A DNA stretch of 64,000 bases. Origin: Prorocentrum cordatum. Lineage: Eukaryota; Sar; Dinophyceae; Prorocentrales; Prorocentraceae. The notes below the pieces were generated by a model. It ran no database searches, was not told the DNA's origin, and saw nothing but the letters and a program-made list of their open reading frames with translations. The translations under genes and the position numbers were made by a program. This document shows positions 48,771 to 58,484 of this stretch, piece by piece (position 1 is the first letter of the stretch; each line of letters begins with the position of its first letter). The stretch is taken from assembly GCA_963575745.1 (NCBI GenBank), contig CAUYUJ010012169.1:319818-383817 (forward strand). Reading direction: 5' to 3'.

Positions 48771-48990
48771 CGAATCATCAGGGGTAACTCGGGTCAGGGA
48801 TAACTCGGGTTCGTTTTTCGGGAATCCAAACCCGAGTTACCCCGGACCCGAGTTACCCCGGATAACTCGGGCGTCCAGAGCCCCGAATCATCAGGGGTAA
48901 CTCGGGTCAGGGCTAACGCGGGTTCCTTTCTCGGGAATCCAAACCCGAGTTACCCCGGACCCGAGTTACCCCGGATAACTCGGGCGCCCA
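48771..48990. repeat. Tandem pair of 113-bp hairpin units
   Basis: Each unit starts CGAATCATCAGGGGTAACTC (48771 and 48884). Within it GGTAACTCGGGT and TAACTCGGGTT are followed, after a short loop (CGGGAATCC), by the inverse AACCCGAGTTACC and ACCCGAGTTACC. Each unit therefore folds into a long hairpin, and the pair is a direct duplication. Confidence 0.88.
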
Positions 48991-49610
48991 AAAGATGCGA
49001 GAGGGAGGGGGGAGACAGTGGGAAGCGAGGGAGAGAGAGAGAGCAAGAGGCAGCCAGGCTGGGCTGCGACGGGGCAAACCCGTCGCCAGGCCAGCGCTCG
49101 CCGAGCGCAGGAGAGAGGAAGAAGGGGGGACCAGGGAGCGGGGAAAAGAGAGAGCCCATAGGATTGGAGCGGGGAGGAAGAACGTAGTAGACCGGATGTG
49201 GGCAGAGCGCGGAGAAAGAAGGATCAGAGAGGGAGCGGGAGAGGGGAGGAGTGGACGAGAGAGGACCAGGGGAGCAACGATTGAGGCTGTAAACAACTGG
49301 GAGGAGGAGGCAGACGAAAACAAAAACAACAACAAAAACAAGCAACACATGGGAGGAGGAGGAGTAGGAGGAGGAGGAGGAGGAGGAGGAGGCAGCGCAT
49401 CGTGAAGTGCGTCTGGACTTCTAGGGCTTGTGGGGGGGGGGTCTCTGAGGATTCGGCAGGAGGGAGGAACGAGGAGGGAAGAGGGCTAGTGGAAGGAGGA
49501 CGGAGAAGAAGGGAACGTGGAACAGGGCCGAACCAAGTGCGAGGGGCAGCAGCAGCAGCAGCAGCAGCAAAAACAGGCGCAGCAGCAGGACATCCACTTA
49601 AAGTGTCTGC
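48991..49610. other. No gene; GA-rich sequence, GGA and CAG repeats
   Basis: GA-rich from 48991 to 49260, (GGA)n at 49350-49392 and (CAG)n at 49548-49570. Nothing is recognised as coding. Confidence 0.5.
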
Positions 49611-50075
49611 CCAGCGGCCCTTTTGGGGGTCCAGTTGGAGCCCGCCTGGAGCCTCTTCAGGGCCTCTTTTGGGAATCTTCGGGGTCCTGAGGAGCATCTT
49701 CGCAGGTAGAGCCCCAAGAAGGCCCCTCTGAAGCCATCTTCGGGCCTTCTTGGAGCCATCCAGGGCCGTCTTGAGGGCCTCGTGAGCTGTCTTGGGAAGG
49801 TCTTGGACAGTGTTGGGGCCCCCTCGGGTCCTTCTTGAGCCAGTCTTGCTTGGGGACGTATGGCCCCTCTTGGCACAAGAACATTCAAACCACTCAAACG
49901 CCTGAAGAGACATTATTTGTTGCCCCCAGAGATCCTCTTGGATGCTCTTCGGGCTCTCCTCGACCATCTGGTAGGATTTTGGGCCATCTTGGGGAGGTTT
50001 TGCAGTCTTGGCTCCCTCGTGGACCGTCTCAGAGCTGTTTGGGGCCGTCCTGAAGCCCAGGAACGCCAAGAACCG
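49611..50075 (+). repeat. GGCCTCTTGG module array
   Basis: Degenerate array (GGCCCCTCTTGG, GGGCCATCTTGG) ending in a tail-like CCTGAAGCCCAGGAACGCCAAGAACCGTTC near 50050-50080. Confidence 0.65.
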
Positions 50076-50139
50076 TTCAGAGGGAGGGGCAAAAGGCATG
50101 GTATTGAAGCCAATGATCCCCGTGGGTCCCAGACCCCCC

Positions 50140-50234
50140 TCCCCATACATACGTACACGTATACATAATACATAAGCATATACATATACGTATACATATA
50201 GATATTGATCGGCCGACATATGTATGTATGCATT

Positions 50235-50268
<34 letters not shown>

Positions 50269-50345
50269 TGCACATCCGCATACATACACATACGTATATG
50301 TATACGTACGCACGCATGCATGCGTGTGTGTGTGTGTGTTGCTAT
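50140..50345 (+). repeat. ACATAT, (TA)n and (TG)n microsatellites
   Basis: Mixed CATA/TACA repeats, a TA run at 50236-50266 and GTGTGTGT at 50322-50340. Confidence 0.95.
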
Positions 50346-50434
50346 ATTACGTGGGCAACATGTCGGCCATCGTGGACCCAAAACAGTGAGTTAGTGCATT
50401 GTCGAGGTGGAACCTATGCGTGGAAAGCGATGCT

Positions 50435-50575
50435 GTGTCAACTGCGTGGTGTGAGCTATGCGGCGCAAGCTGTGCGGTGCAAGCTATGCGCTGTAAGCTA
50501 TGGTGTGTAAGCTGTGCGGCGTGAGCTCTGTGGTGTGCAAGCTATGCGGTGCCAGCTGCGCGGTGCCAGCTACGA
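50435..50575 (+). repeat. TGCGGTGCAAGCTA tandem repeat
   Basis: About nine degenerate 14-16-bp units (GAGCTATGCGGCGCAAGC, TGTGCGGTGCAAGCTATG). Confidence 0.85.
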
Positions 50576-50734
50576 GGCGCCCCCGAGTGAGCACGGGCAC
50601 CAGCGTGACAAAGCCCCGGGCAGTCCGTCCAGCGCGCAGGGCGCCCACCGGGCGCCCACGAGCGGGCACGGACGCCGACGTGGCGAGACTTCGGGAAACC
50701 CGCCCACGGGACGGGGGCGCACGAGAGCCCTGGC

Positions 50735-50854
50735 ATCGCTCGGACGTGTGCGTTTTTCCTTCGGCGAGGACCATCGAGGAGCCTCCGTGATCATTCAGCG
50801 GAAAAAACCACGCACGAAACCGCAAAAAGCACAGGGAATGGACGTCCGAGCGAT
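50735..50854 (+). mobile_element. MITE family B, copy 3
   Basis: 120 bp with ends ATCGCTCGGACGT / ACGTCCGAGCGAT. The interior is nearly identical to the copy at 46160 (CTTCGGCGAGGACCATCGAGG, CCACGCACGAAACCG, CACAGGGAATGG). It is flanked by GGC on both sides, a possible 3-bp target duplication. Confidence 0.9.
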
Positions 50855-51169
50855 GGCGAGAGAGCTGGCATGGGCGCAGCGTGTCGAAACCTCGGGAGAC
50901 CCACCTGGCGCACGGGGTGCCCACGAGGCACCCACGAGCGAGCACGGGCGCCAACGAGGCGAAAACGTTGGAAACCCACCCACTTGCTTGAAACCGAATA
51001 GAGATACCCTATGTGCAAGCACTGTTTGGGGAACCAGGAAGCTGACACACATGCCCTCAAACGACGAGAGTGCAAAGAGTTGCAGTACCGGCCAAAGCCA
51101 TGCAGCAACCAAATGTTGCTTTACGAGCTTCCTAGAGTCAATATTGTGGCGGTCTTCACACAGCGCCCC
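50855..51169. other. No recognisable gene
   Basis: Unique sequence. 50880-50990 repeats words from 50580-50730 (GAGCGAGCACGGGCGCCAACGAGGCG against GAGTGAGCACGGGCACCAGCGTGAC), so the MITE may sit between two copies of a longer repeat. Confidence 0.45.
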
Positions 51170-51510
51170 TGGAGGCCGAGGTCCCAAAAAAGCCAAGAGG
51201 CACCCACGAGGCCCAAGACGACCTAATAACAGGCTCCCGAGGTCCCGAAGAGAGCCATCCCAGAAAGTTCCCAAGAGGCCCCCAAATAAACTCCAAAGCG
51301 GGCCCCGACGACGTCCTCAAGAGGCCCCAACGGAACCCCAAGCAGAACCCCCCAAGACGAAACCCAGATTTGTCCAGGACGGCTTCAAGTAATCGTCCAG
51401 CATGCTGCAAGATCCCGAGGCGTGCCCGCAAGCAGCCCAAGAGGCCCCCGAGAGACCGCGAAAAGGCTCCCAAGAGGTCCGAGAAGGCCACCCGAAGAGG
51501 CGCACACAGC
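51170..51510 (-). repeat. Module array, reverse orientation
   Basis: CCAAGAGGCCCC-type repeats, the inverse of the arrays at 49611 and 52350. Confidence 0.65.
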
Positions 51511-51599
51511 CACAGGGTTGTGACCCCGGCCAGGCGTCCGCTTCATATTGTTGCGAAGGCCTTACTGCCAGTGCCGCCGACCCTGAGAACGACGAAGAT

Positions 51600-51812
51600 G
51601 GAATCGAGGGAGGGCAGGGGGAGGAGGATGAGTGGGAGGTGGAGGAAGGGTGGGGGGAGGTGGATGAGGGAGGAGGAGGGGGAGAAGGATGTGGAGGAGA
51701 AGCAAGAGGAGGAGAAGGAGGCAGAGGAGAGCAGGAGGAGGGGGAGCAGAGGGGGTGGGGGGAGGAGGAGGAGGAGGAGGAGGAGGAGGAGGAGGAGGAG
51801 GAGGAGACGTCC
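51600..51812 (+). repeat. GGA/GGGA tract
   Basis: GA-rich, pure GGA from 51759 to 51808. Confidence 0.93.
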
Positions 51813-52204
51813 GCCTCATATTATTCTAGACTGGCTCGCGAGGGCCCAAGACGGCTCTGCAGCGCCAAGAGACGGAGTGAGGGCGGCTCCAGATTGGCCG
51901 ATCATGGCGCCAGCCTAAGCCAATGCTGATTCGGGGCTGTCCTGGATGTATATGTGTTAGCTCGCGAACGTGGGCCAATCACGCCGACATGGCTCCAAAA
52001 CTGGCGCCCAGGACGCCTCTGAGGGGTCACAGGGGCCCTTTCTCGAACTCCCTTGCACTATCCAGCCGTCTGCGGCAAACCCCGCCACCGCGCCTGTGCA
52101 ACAGCGCAGCAGGAAGGAGGCTAAGTTTAGGAACACCGCAATTCCGACGAGTAGACTGCATTTGGGCGAGTCGTGATCCCGACTTCGTCTTCCTCCGCGT
52201 GGTA
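51813..52204. other. No recognisable gene
   Basis: Contains a one-mismatch module head (CCGCCACCGCGCCTG, 52082-52096) without a following array. Confidence 0.45.
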
Positions 52205-52650
52205 GGGAGGAGGAGGAGGAGGAGGAGGAGGAGGAGGAGGAGGAGGAGGAGGAGGAGGAGGAGGAGGAGGAGGAGGAGAGGGTCGAGGAGGAAGAGGAGG
52301 AGGAGGAGGAGGAGGAGAAGGAGGAGGACGAGGAGGAGAAGATTTGTTCGGGCCGCCTTGGTGCCTCCGGGAGCTTTCCTGGAGGTTTCTGAAACTTTCT
52401 TGAGGGCCTCTTGGGGACTTCCTGGGGCCTCTTGGAAGCCCTTGGGGATTGCTGGGCCGTCTTAGGGGACTTTTGGCTTGTCTGACGGCTATGGGTGCCG
52501 CCTTGGGGCCTCTCTTGGCCGCGCTGGTGCTCTCATGGCGCGCTGCCGGGCCGTCGCGGGGCCCTCTTGGGAGTCCCTTGGGCGATCGTTGGGTCCTCTT
52601 GGGTCGGGTTGGAGCCATCTTGGGAGCCTCTTGGGTTGTCTTCCCTAACA
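52205..52650 (+). repeat. (GGA)n followed by module array
   Basis: GGA to about 52345, then GGCCTCTTGG/GGCCGTCTTAGG repeats to about 52640. Confidence 0.75.
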
Positions 52651-54050
52651 GCGTTTCGCTACACGGTTATAACAGAGCTCAAAGGTTCAAATTGCACCAG
52701 GATCTCCACAGGGGGGGCGGGGGGAGGCGTTTCCCAGGCCGGGCGGCGGTCCAGCAGAACGGTCCGGCAGCGCTTACTACAGCGTTGTGGTTCTACTTGG
52801 TCCAGACATGAAGCCTACTATGGTGCTCTGGTTCGGTTTGGCCAAGAATGGAAGCTCACTATTGTGTTCTGTCCTCATTTCACCCTTCCCAGGTCCAGAC
52901 ATGATAAACCGCGCGTTTTCACGTGTCCAGGCCACCCACGGCGGTATCTAACATTCTGGGCCTCCCAGATGGGGTCGGAGCAGATGGGGTCGGAGGATCG
53001 CGCCGCATCGACGATGCATCGCCGATGCGGCTCGATGTGGAGCCCGATGCACGTCGACGTCGCCGATGTATCGCCGACGTCGACGATGCATAGCCGGCGC
53101 ATCGCCGGTGCATCGCCGATGCATCGCCGATACGACACCGATGCATCGCCGATGTGTCGGCGATGCGGCGCGATCCTCCGACCCCATCTAATCGGACCCC
53201 ATTTTGGAGGCCTCTAAACATTGGTGCTCCGCGCTGAAACGTAATGTTTTGTCCGTGCCCAAGCCACCCAGGCCAGTATCGAGCATGGTTGCCCCGAGCT
53301 GAGACCACGTGAGTTCGCATGTCCAAGCCACCTAGGGCGGTAGCTAACATGGTTACCCAGAGCTAAAGCCGCGTCTTTTCACGTGTCCAGGCCACGCGGG
53401 GGGGTATCTAACATGGTGGACCCGAGCTGGGGCCACGCGTTTGCCGAATGACGTCGCACTAGAGGGTTGTCCTGGTGGTCACAGATTCAAGGTTTCCTCT
53501 CAGATCGCAGATCCAGAAATGCAATTCACTATGCTGTTCTGGCAACAATTCAGCCCTCCCAGATCCAGAAATGAGAAAACATGTGTTACCGCGTGTCCAG
53601 GCCACCCAGGGGGATTTCTAACCTGGTGGCCCCGCGCTGGCACCACGTGCTTTCACGTGTCCAGGCCACCCATAACGGTATCGACCATGGTTGCCCCGAG
53701 CTGTGACCACGCGTTCTCACATGTCCAGGCCATCCAGGGGGGATGTTTCACATGGTGGCCACGCGCTGGAGCCATGTGTTTCCACGTGTCCAAGCCACCC
53801 AAGGCGGTTTCTAACATGGTTGCCCCGAGCTGAAAACGCGTGTCGTTGCACGTGTCCAGGCCACGCAAAGGAGTATCTTACATGGTGGTCCCGAGCTGGA
53901 ACCACGCGTTGCCCTAGCGTTTCGCCAGAGGGTTCTCATAGCGGTCACGGATTCAAAGAATCCGCTCGGATGGCGGATCCAGACATGAACCTGACGATCG
54001 CGTTCTGGCTCGATTTCTGCCCTCGCAGATCCAGAAATGAGAATCACCCA
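52651..54050 (+). repeat. CACGTGTCCAGGCCACCC minisatellite with higher-order units
   Basis: A basic unit of about 60 bp contains CACGTGTCCAGGCCACCC, GGCGGTATCTAACATGG and GCCCCGAGCTG-GACCACGCG. A longer segment (CAGAGGGTT..GATCCAGAAATG..) interrupts it at about 53433-53580 and again at 53912-54045, with a diverged first copy at about 52651-52905. The higher-order period is about 480 bp. An inverted-repeat element is inserted at 52955-53212. Confidence 0.85.
52955..53212. mobile_element. Inverted-repeat element, family C, copy 1, with target duplication
   Basis: The ends are about 52-bp imperfect inverted repeats: GGCCTCCCAGATGGGGTCGG on the left and CCGACCCC..TTTTGGAGGCC on the right. The interior is GC-rich with CGATGCATCGCCGATGC palindromes. 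TCTAACAT (52947-52954) before it and TCTAAACAT (53213-53221) after it duplicate a single site of the surrounding minisatellite, where uninterrupted units read TCTAACATGG. This is direct evidence of insertion. An 8-bp duplication is typical of hAT-like elements. Confidence 0.85.
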
Positions 54051-54059
54051 GGTGTTCTG

Positions 54060-55754
54060 ACTCGATTTGGTCCAGAGTTGAGTTGTTTCGCAGCTCGCTG
54101 CTGTTGCTGCAGCTGCTGCTGCTCGCTCTGCTGCCGTGTCGGTTCGAAGCGCTGTCGCCGCGGCGAGGGCCATGATTGCGCCTGCGCCTTCGCCATCTGC
54201 GAGCTCTTCTCCCGCTGGCGTGGACCTAACAGGAACGACTTTTGGAGGCCCTGTCAGACTGCCCATGGAGAAGCTTTTTGCTGGGAGATACAGGAGGCCC
54301 ATAGCCTGCGCCCCCCCCCCCCCCCGCCGCATCCGCTCGCACCCGGGGCCCCGCGTTTTCCCGCATCGGCGGAAGCAAACCGCGGCGACGCTTTTCAGTT
54401 CGCCGCCAAAGCTGCGCCGCCGCCTCCCGAGGGCCGCGGGCGGAGGCGGGCAGCCTCCGGCAGCGGGGGCAGCAGCCGCGCTGGCCAGGAGCGCCACCCG
54501 CAGAAACCGCGGCGCTGCTCAGCCCGCGGAGCAGCCAACCAGCGAGCGCGCACGGGGCTCCGACGGCGGCGCGATTCAGCCTGCCGCTCGAGGGGTCGAG
54601 CTCGCCGACGCAGCCTGCGCTCCGCGTCGGGATATCGCCCGACTCGTTGAATATCCCAACACGCCCGCGGCCCCATGAAGGTCATGCGCTTCGCGCGGGA
54701 GGCCCCGCTTTGGACGGCAGCTCGCAGAGAGGTGCTGCCGCAGTCACGCAGACGATTGAAGCGTCCGAGCGCCTGCTCCAATGGAGGCGCCTTTCCGCGG
54801 AGATCGAGCGCATCTCTTCTGGCGGCTGGCATCATGCGTTCACCGATGAGAGCAGAGTGAAGGCGCACCGACATATAGAGACAATGTTTGACAATATGGA
54901 GGACCAGATCACGACGCTGCGCGGCGACGAGGTAGCGGCCGAGGTGGCGCGCGAAACTGGCCCCGCGCGGTAGACGCCCCCCCGCGAGCGCGCGCGACGC
55001 GCGCGCCGAGCGCCTCGGCGACAGTGGCGACGCGGATCTCGCTCGGGCAACCGAGCTGGGCGGCCATCGCCAAGGCGTGGACGCCGCGGCCATCGAAAGG
55101 CTCGCGCGCCGCATCTTCCCGCCCCGCCGCGCGCTCGCCAGCGGGGCGCGCGGCCGCCCAAGGAAAATGCGCGGCCCCGCCCTGCGCGCGCGAGCACCAG
55201 GCGTCTCCGCGTGCTTCATGGAGAAGCGGGCGGACGCGACGCGGGTGAAATCCCGACATCACCTGGCCCGAATCCTTTTGCGGCATGTCTGGGGGCGCCC
55301 TCCAGCCCGCCGCAGCGCGGCGTCTTGCCGGCCTCCCCAGCGGCGCCGTTCAATTTGCCGTCGCGGCACTGGTCGTCGGCGATCTGCGCGCCTCCTGCGG
55401 GCGCGCGTGGCGCCCCGCCAAACCGCGGCGAGAAGCCGTCCGCAGAGGGCACATGATATTCTTGCGGGTCAGAAGAGACGCCATCCATGACGTGCCAGTC
55501 GCATGCGTCGTCGCGGGCGACTTCAAGTCTTCTGTTTGATAAAGCGATGGGAGTCTGCGCAGTCGATGACAGCGCGCGCGCGCCCCCGCAGGCCAGAGAG
55601 CGATGGGCTCCGGCGGCGCCAGCCGTGACGCGACCCGGGGACGTGGGACTCGTTGTCCGTGCAATCCCCATTGGGGTTCCAGCGCCAGCGGGCGCGGATT
55701 TCCCCGGGACTACCGCGCGCGACGACCAGCGCCGCGCAGTTGGAGCGCGCCTCC
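54060..55754. other. GC-rich region with open frames on both strands, unresolved
   Basis: Very GC-rich, CpG-rich DNA in which long frames stay open on both strands. One plus-strand patch (54760-54973: ASERLLQWRRLSAEIERISS, then HIETMFDNMEDQITTLRGDE) looks like a real helical protein fragment. No family is recognised and no gene can be delimited. Confidence 0.3.
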
Positions 55755-55900
55755 CCTGACCTTCCAGAGAGCTATTCTTTAGCACTGGAGGCGTGCAAAT
55801 TTCAAAAACTGAGCGAAGCATCCTAAAACCAAGACGTAGAATAGCTTCGGGATAGGTTTTTAAGCCGGGTGCTATTTTTCAGCCCTCCCGGAAGGTCAGG
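55755..55900 (+). mobile_element. MITE family A, copy 2
   Basis: 146 bp with ends CCTGACCTTCC / GGAAGGTCAGG. The interior contains AGAGAGCTATTCTTTAGCAC, CCTAAAACCAAGACGTAGAA, GGGATAGG and GGGTGCTAT, aligned with the copies at 27838 (inverse) and 63363. Confidence 0.9.
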
Positions 55901-57700
55901 GTCGAGATCCCCGCGAGGGCTGCAGCTATTGATTCCGCCGCCGCCCCTCAGACTCAGTCGCGGCTTGCGTGCTCCGCCGCAGCGGCGCGCGCCGCGCCGG
56001 CGTCATCCGCCCCGTCGCAGAAGCCCCGCGCGCGATTCGCATATCCGTGCCCTTGCGCAGCGCCAGCGCTGGCCGCCGCGGCGGCGCGCGCAGCGTCGGG
56101 GTCTTGCCTCGTCGCAGGCGCCCCGCCCAGCGCCGGGGGGCTTCGCCGCGCGCGCCGCCGGCGGCGGCCCCGCGGCAGGGGCGACGCGAGAGCAGATCGC
56201 GCCCCGGGAGCCCGACCCCGACGGCGCCTTTCAGCCCGTCGCCCAGGTCCAACCCGCTGCAGCCCTTGAAGAGTTCGCCGACCCGGCCGCGCGGGCGAAC
56301 CCAACCGCCGCGCCCCCGCGAGACGCGTCGACCACGACCACTCCGACCACTCCAACCTGGGCCGCGCAACCAGCGCCACCTCGGACTCGCAAACCAGCCT
56401 GTCCCATGGCCTCGCCCCCGCCGCGTCCAGCGCTGCACCTGCAGCATGAAACCGCGACGCGATCTGACTGGGACCGCCGTCCGCGACGGGCAGGACGCCC
56501 AGCAGACTGCCCCGATTCAGCCAGGTCCGAACGGCGCCCCTCGGCCCGCGACCGAGGCCCCAGCCGGGCTCGCGCGACGGACGGGGACGACCAGGACGAG
56601 GACACTGTCCACGCGCGCATCATGAGGTACATCGGCGGGCTCTTCTTGCACCAGAGAGCACCATGCGCGCATTGCTGGAGAGGCGGCGCGATTTCTCGCG
56701 CGCGAGTGGGATCCGCGACGACCGCGCCCTCGCGCCCGCTGAGCGCCGACGGCTGACGAAGAGCTGAGAAGAAGACGCCCGCGCGCGGCTGGGCCAGCCA
56801 GGGGCGATGGCAAGGGCAAGGGCCAGGACTTCGGCCCAGACAAAGATCGGCGGCGCCACGGCCAACGGAGAATACTTGCTCGGGGGGTCCATCCCGAGGC
56901 TGGAAACGAGATCATGGCCTAACTCATTGCACGTCGGCGCGTTCCTTGGACTTCCGCGATGACGGCCAGGCGCGGTTGGCGCAGGGCGGTGCTACTCAGC
57001 CATCCGACGAGGGTCGCGAACGCCGGGGGCAGCTCGCTCTGACCGCGCGACACAGCGCCCGGCGCGCTCGGCCCCTCGCACCGGACGTCGCCCGCAGCGG
57101 GGGGACTGCCGAGGACTTGTCGCCTTGGCAGCGCCAGCTTTCCGAGGACCTCCATGGGGGGCTCGACGGGAGGCGCGACGGCGCCGCTCGGGAACGCGGC
57201 CACGGGATAATGCGCGACGACGAAGGCCCACATATTTTGCTCGGTGTTCGCAGCAGTTTGGCCGGCCAGATGTTGGGCGAGAAGCGCACGGGCAACGACG
57301 AGGTCTTTTGCGCCCGCGCGGAGTTCCTCCCCCACTGCGGCGCAGACCGCGGTCGCGCCGCGCGTGGGCAAGCGGCGTCGACGCCGGAGAGACGCTGCAC
57401 GCGCGCCGCTTTCGGCGGCGATCATGGCGCCCGTCGGCCCGCGATGCTTTCTTAAATGCGCGGGCGAGGTATGAGCGCCAGGGAGCCGCTATCCTCGTGG
57501 CTCTTCTGGCCGTCATCGCGGCGCTCTTCAGATTTCGATGCCCCGTTTAATGTCCGCGCGATGTCCGCGCGGCGTCAACCTGGGCGACGCCGTGACCTTG
57601 CGTTGCCATCGGCGGTCAACGCGTTGCCCCTCAGCCCGCGACACGCCGTTCCCGCGCCCGCCGCAAAGCCGCGCAACAGCCAGCACGCGCGCGGGTTGCA
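55901..57700. other. GC-rich region, unresolved
   Basis: Open frames overlap on both strands (for example 56946-57455 plus and 56919-57425 minus), and neither has a recognisable domain. High GC alone suppresses stop codons, so frame length is not evidence here. Confidence 0.35.
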
Positions 57701-57724
57701 AACGAAAGTATAGCAACCATCCTC

Positions 57725-58065
57725 CGTTTTGGATTTCCCCCTTCCCTTTCTTCCTCACCCTCCTCCTTCTCCTCCTCGTCCTCTGGCTCGCCCTGTCCCC
57801 CGTGCGCCTCGCGCTCCTGGTGCTGTCCCGCCCGCACTTTCCCGCGATTCCCCCCCCCTCTCCCGGGCGCCGGAGCAGGGGCGGGGGGGGGGGGCAGGGC
57901 CAGGAGAAGGATCAGGGCCAGGGCCAGCAGAGACCGCAGGGGCAGCCGCAGAAGCGGCAGCATCAGCACAGGGAACCGCACCAGCACCAAAGGCAGAAAC
58001 ACCAGCAGCGACAGGAGCAGCAGCGGCAGCAGCAACAGCACCAGCAGCAGCATCATCGCCTATCA
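57725..58065 (+). repeat. Pyrimidine tract and CAG/CAGCAGC-rich stretch
   Basis: 57725-57870 is pyrimidine-rich; 57895-58060 is rich in CAG, CAGGG and CAGCA words that would encode Gln/His runs. Confidence 0.7.
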
Positions 58066-58115
58066 CGCAGCATCGCGGCACACGCTGGCCACCAACCAGC
58101 CCGAGGCAGACGCAA

Positions 58116-58484
58116 ATCGACACGGCCCAACGGAAGATGGTCAGCTCCATCATGCGGGCACCTCCTCGCGCCCACGAGGGCCCGGTCGAATGCGCGAGAA
58201 GGTGGGGCAGACAGGCCGCAGCCATCATGGATCAGAGGGGCCGATGGATCACGAAGCATTGCAAGCGAGTGGCGAATTGGAATGAGCACTTGCAGATGTC
58301 CCGGAAGCACAATTCATGGGCCACCATTCTCGCGCAGTTCCGAGGTGACAAATGGCTCGAGGAGCGGCGGTTGTACAACAGCGTTGGTTCAGAGAGCCGC
58401 ATTCGTACTCGTGCCGCCCGCGTCTTTGTTGCTGCGCGATGGCACGATGGCGTCAAGGTGGCGGCGCAGCGCTGCTCTCGCTGA
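58116..58484 (+). pseudogene. LINE ORF2 C-terminal fragment, third lineage
   Basis: One open frame reads IDTAQRKMVSSIMRAPPRAH, then ARRWGRQAAAIMDQRGRWITKHCKRVANWNEHL, RKHNSWATILAQFRGDKWLEERRL and a stop after ARWHDGVKVAAQRCSR. The LDxLQRKM, RRxGR, W..HxxRxxNWNEHL and WxxxLxxxxGxxWLxxRR order is what I associate with the C-terminal part of dinoflagellate LINE ORF2 proteins (from memory, unchecked). No reverse transcriptase or endonuclease motif lies upstream. It does not resemble the C-terminus of the ORF2 at 5277, so it is a separate LINE type. Probably a 5'-truncated insertion. Confidence 0.5.
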
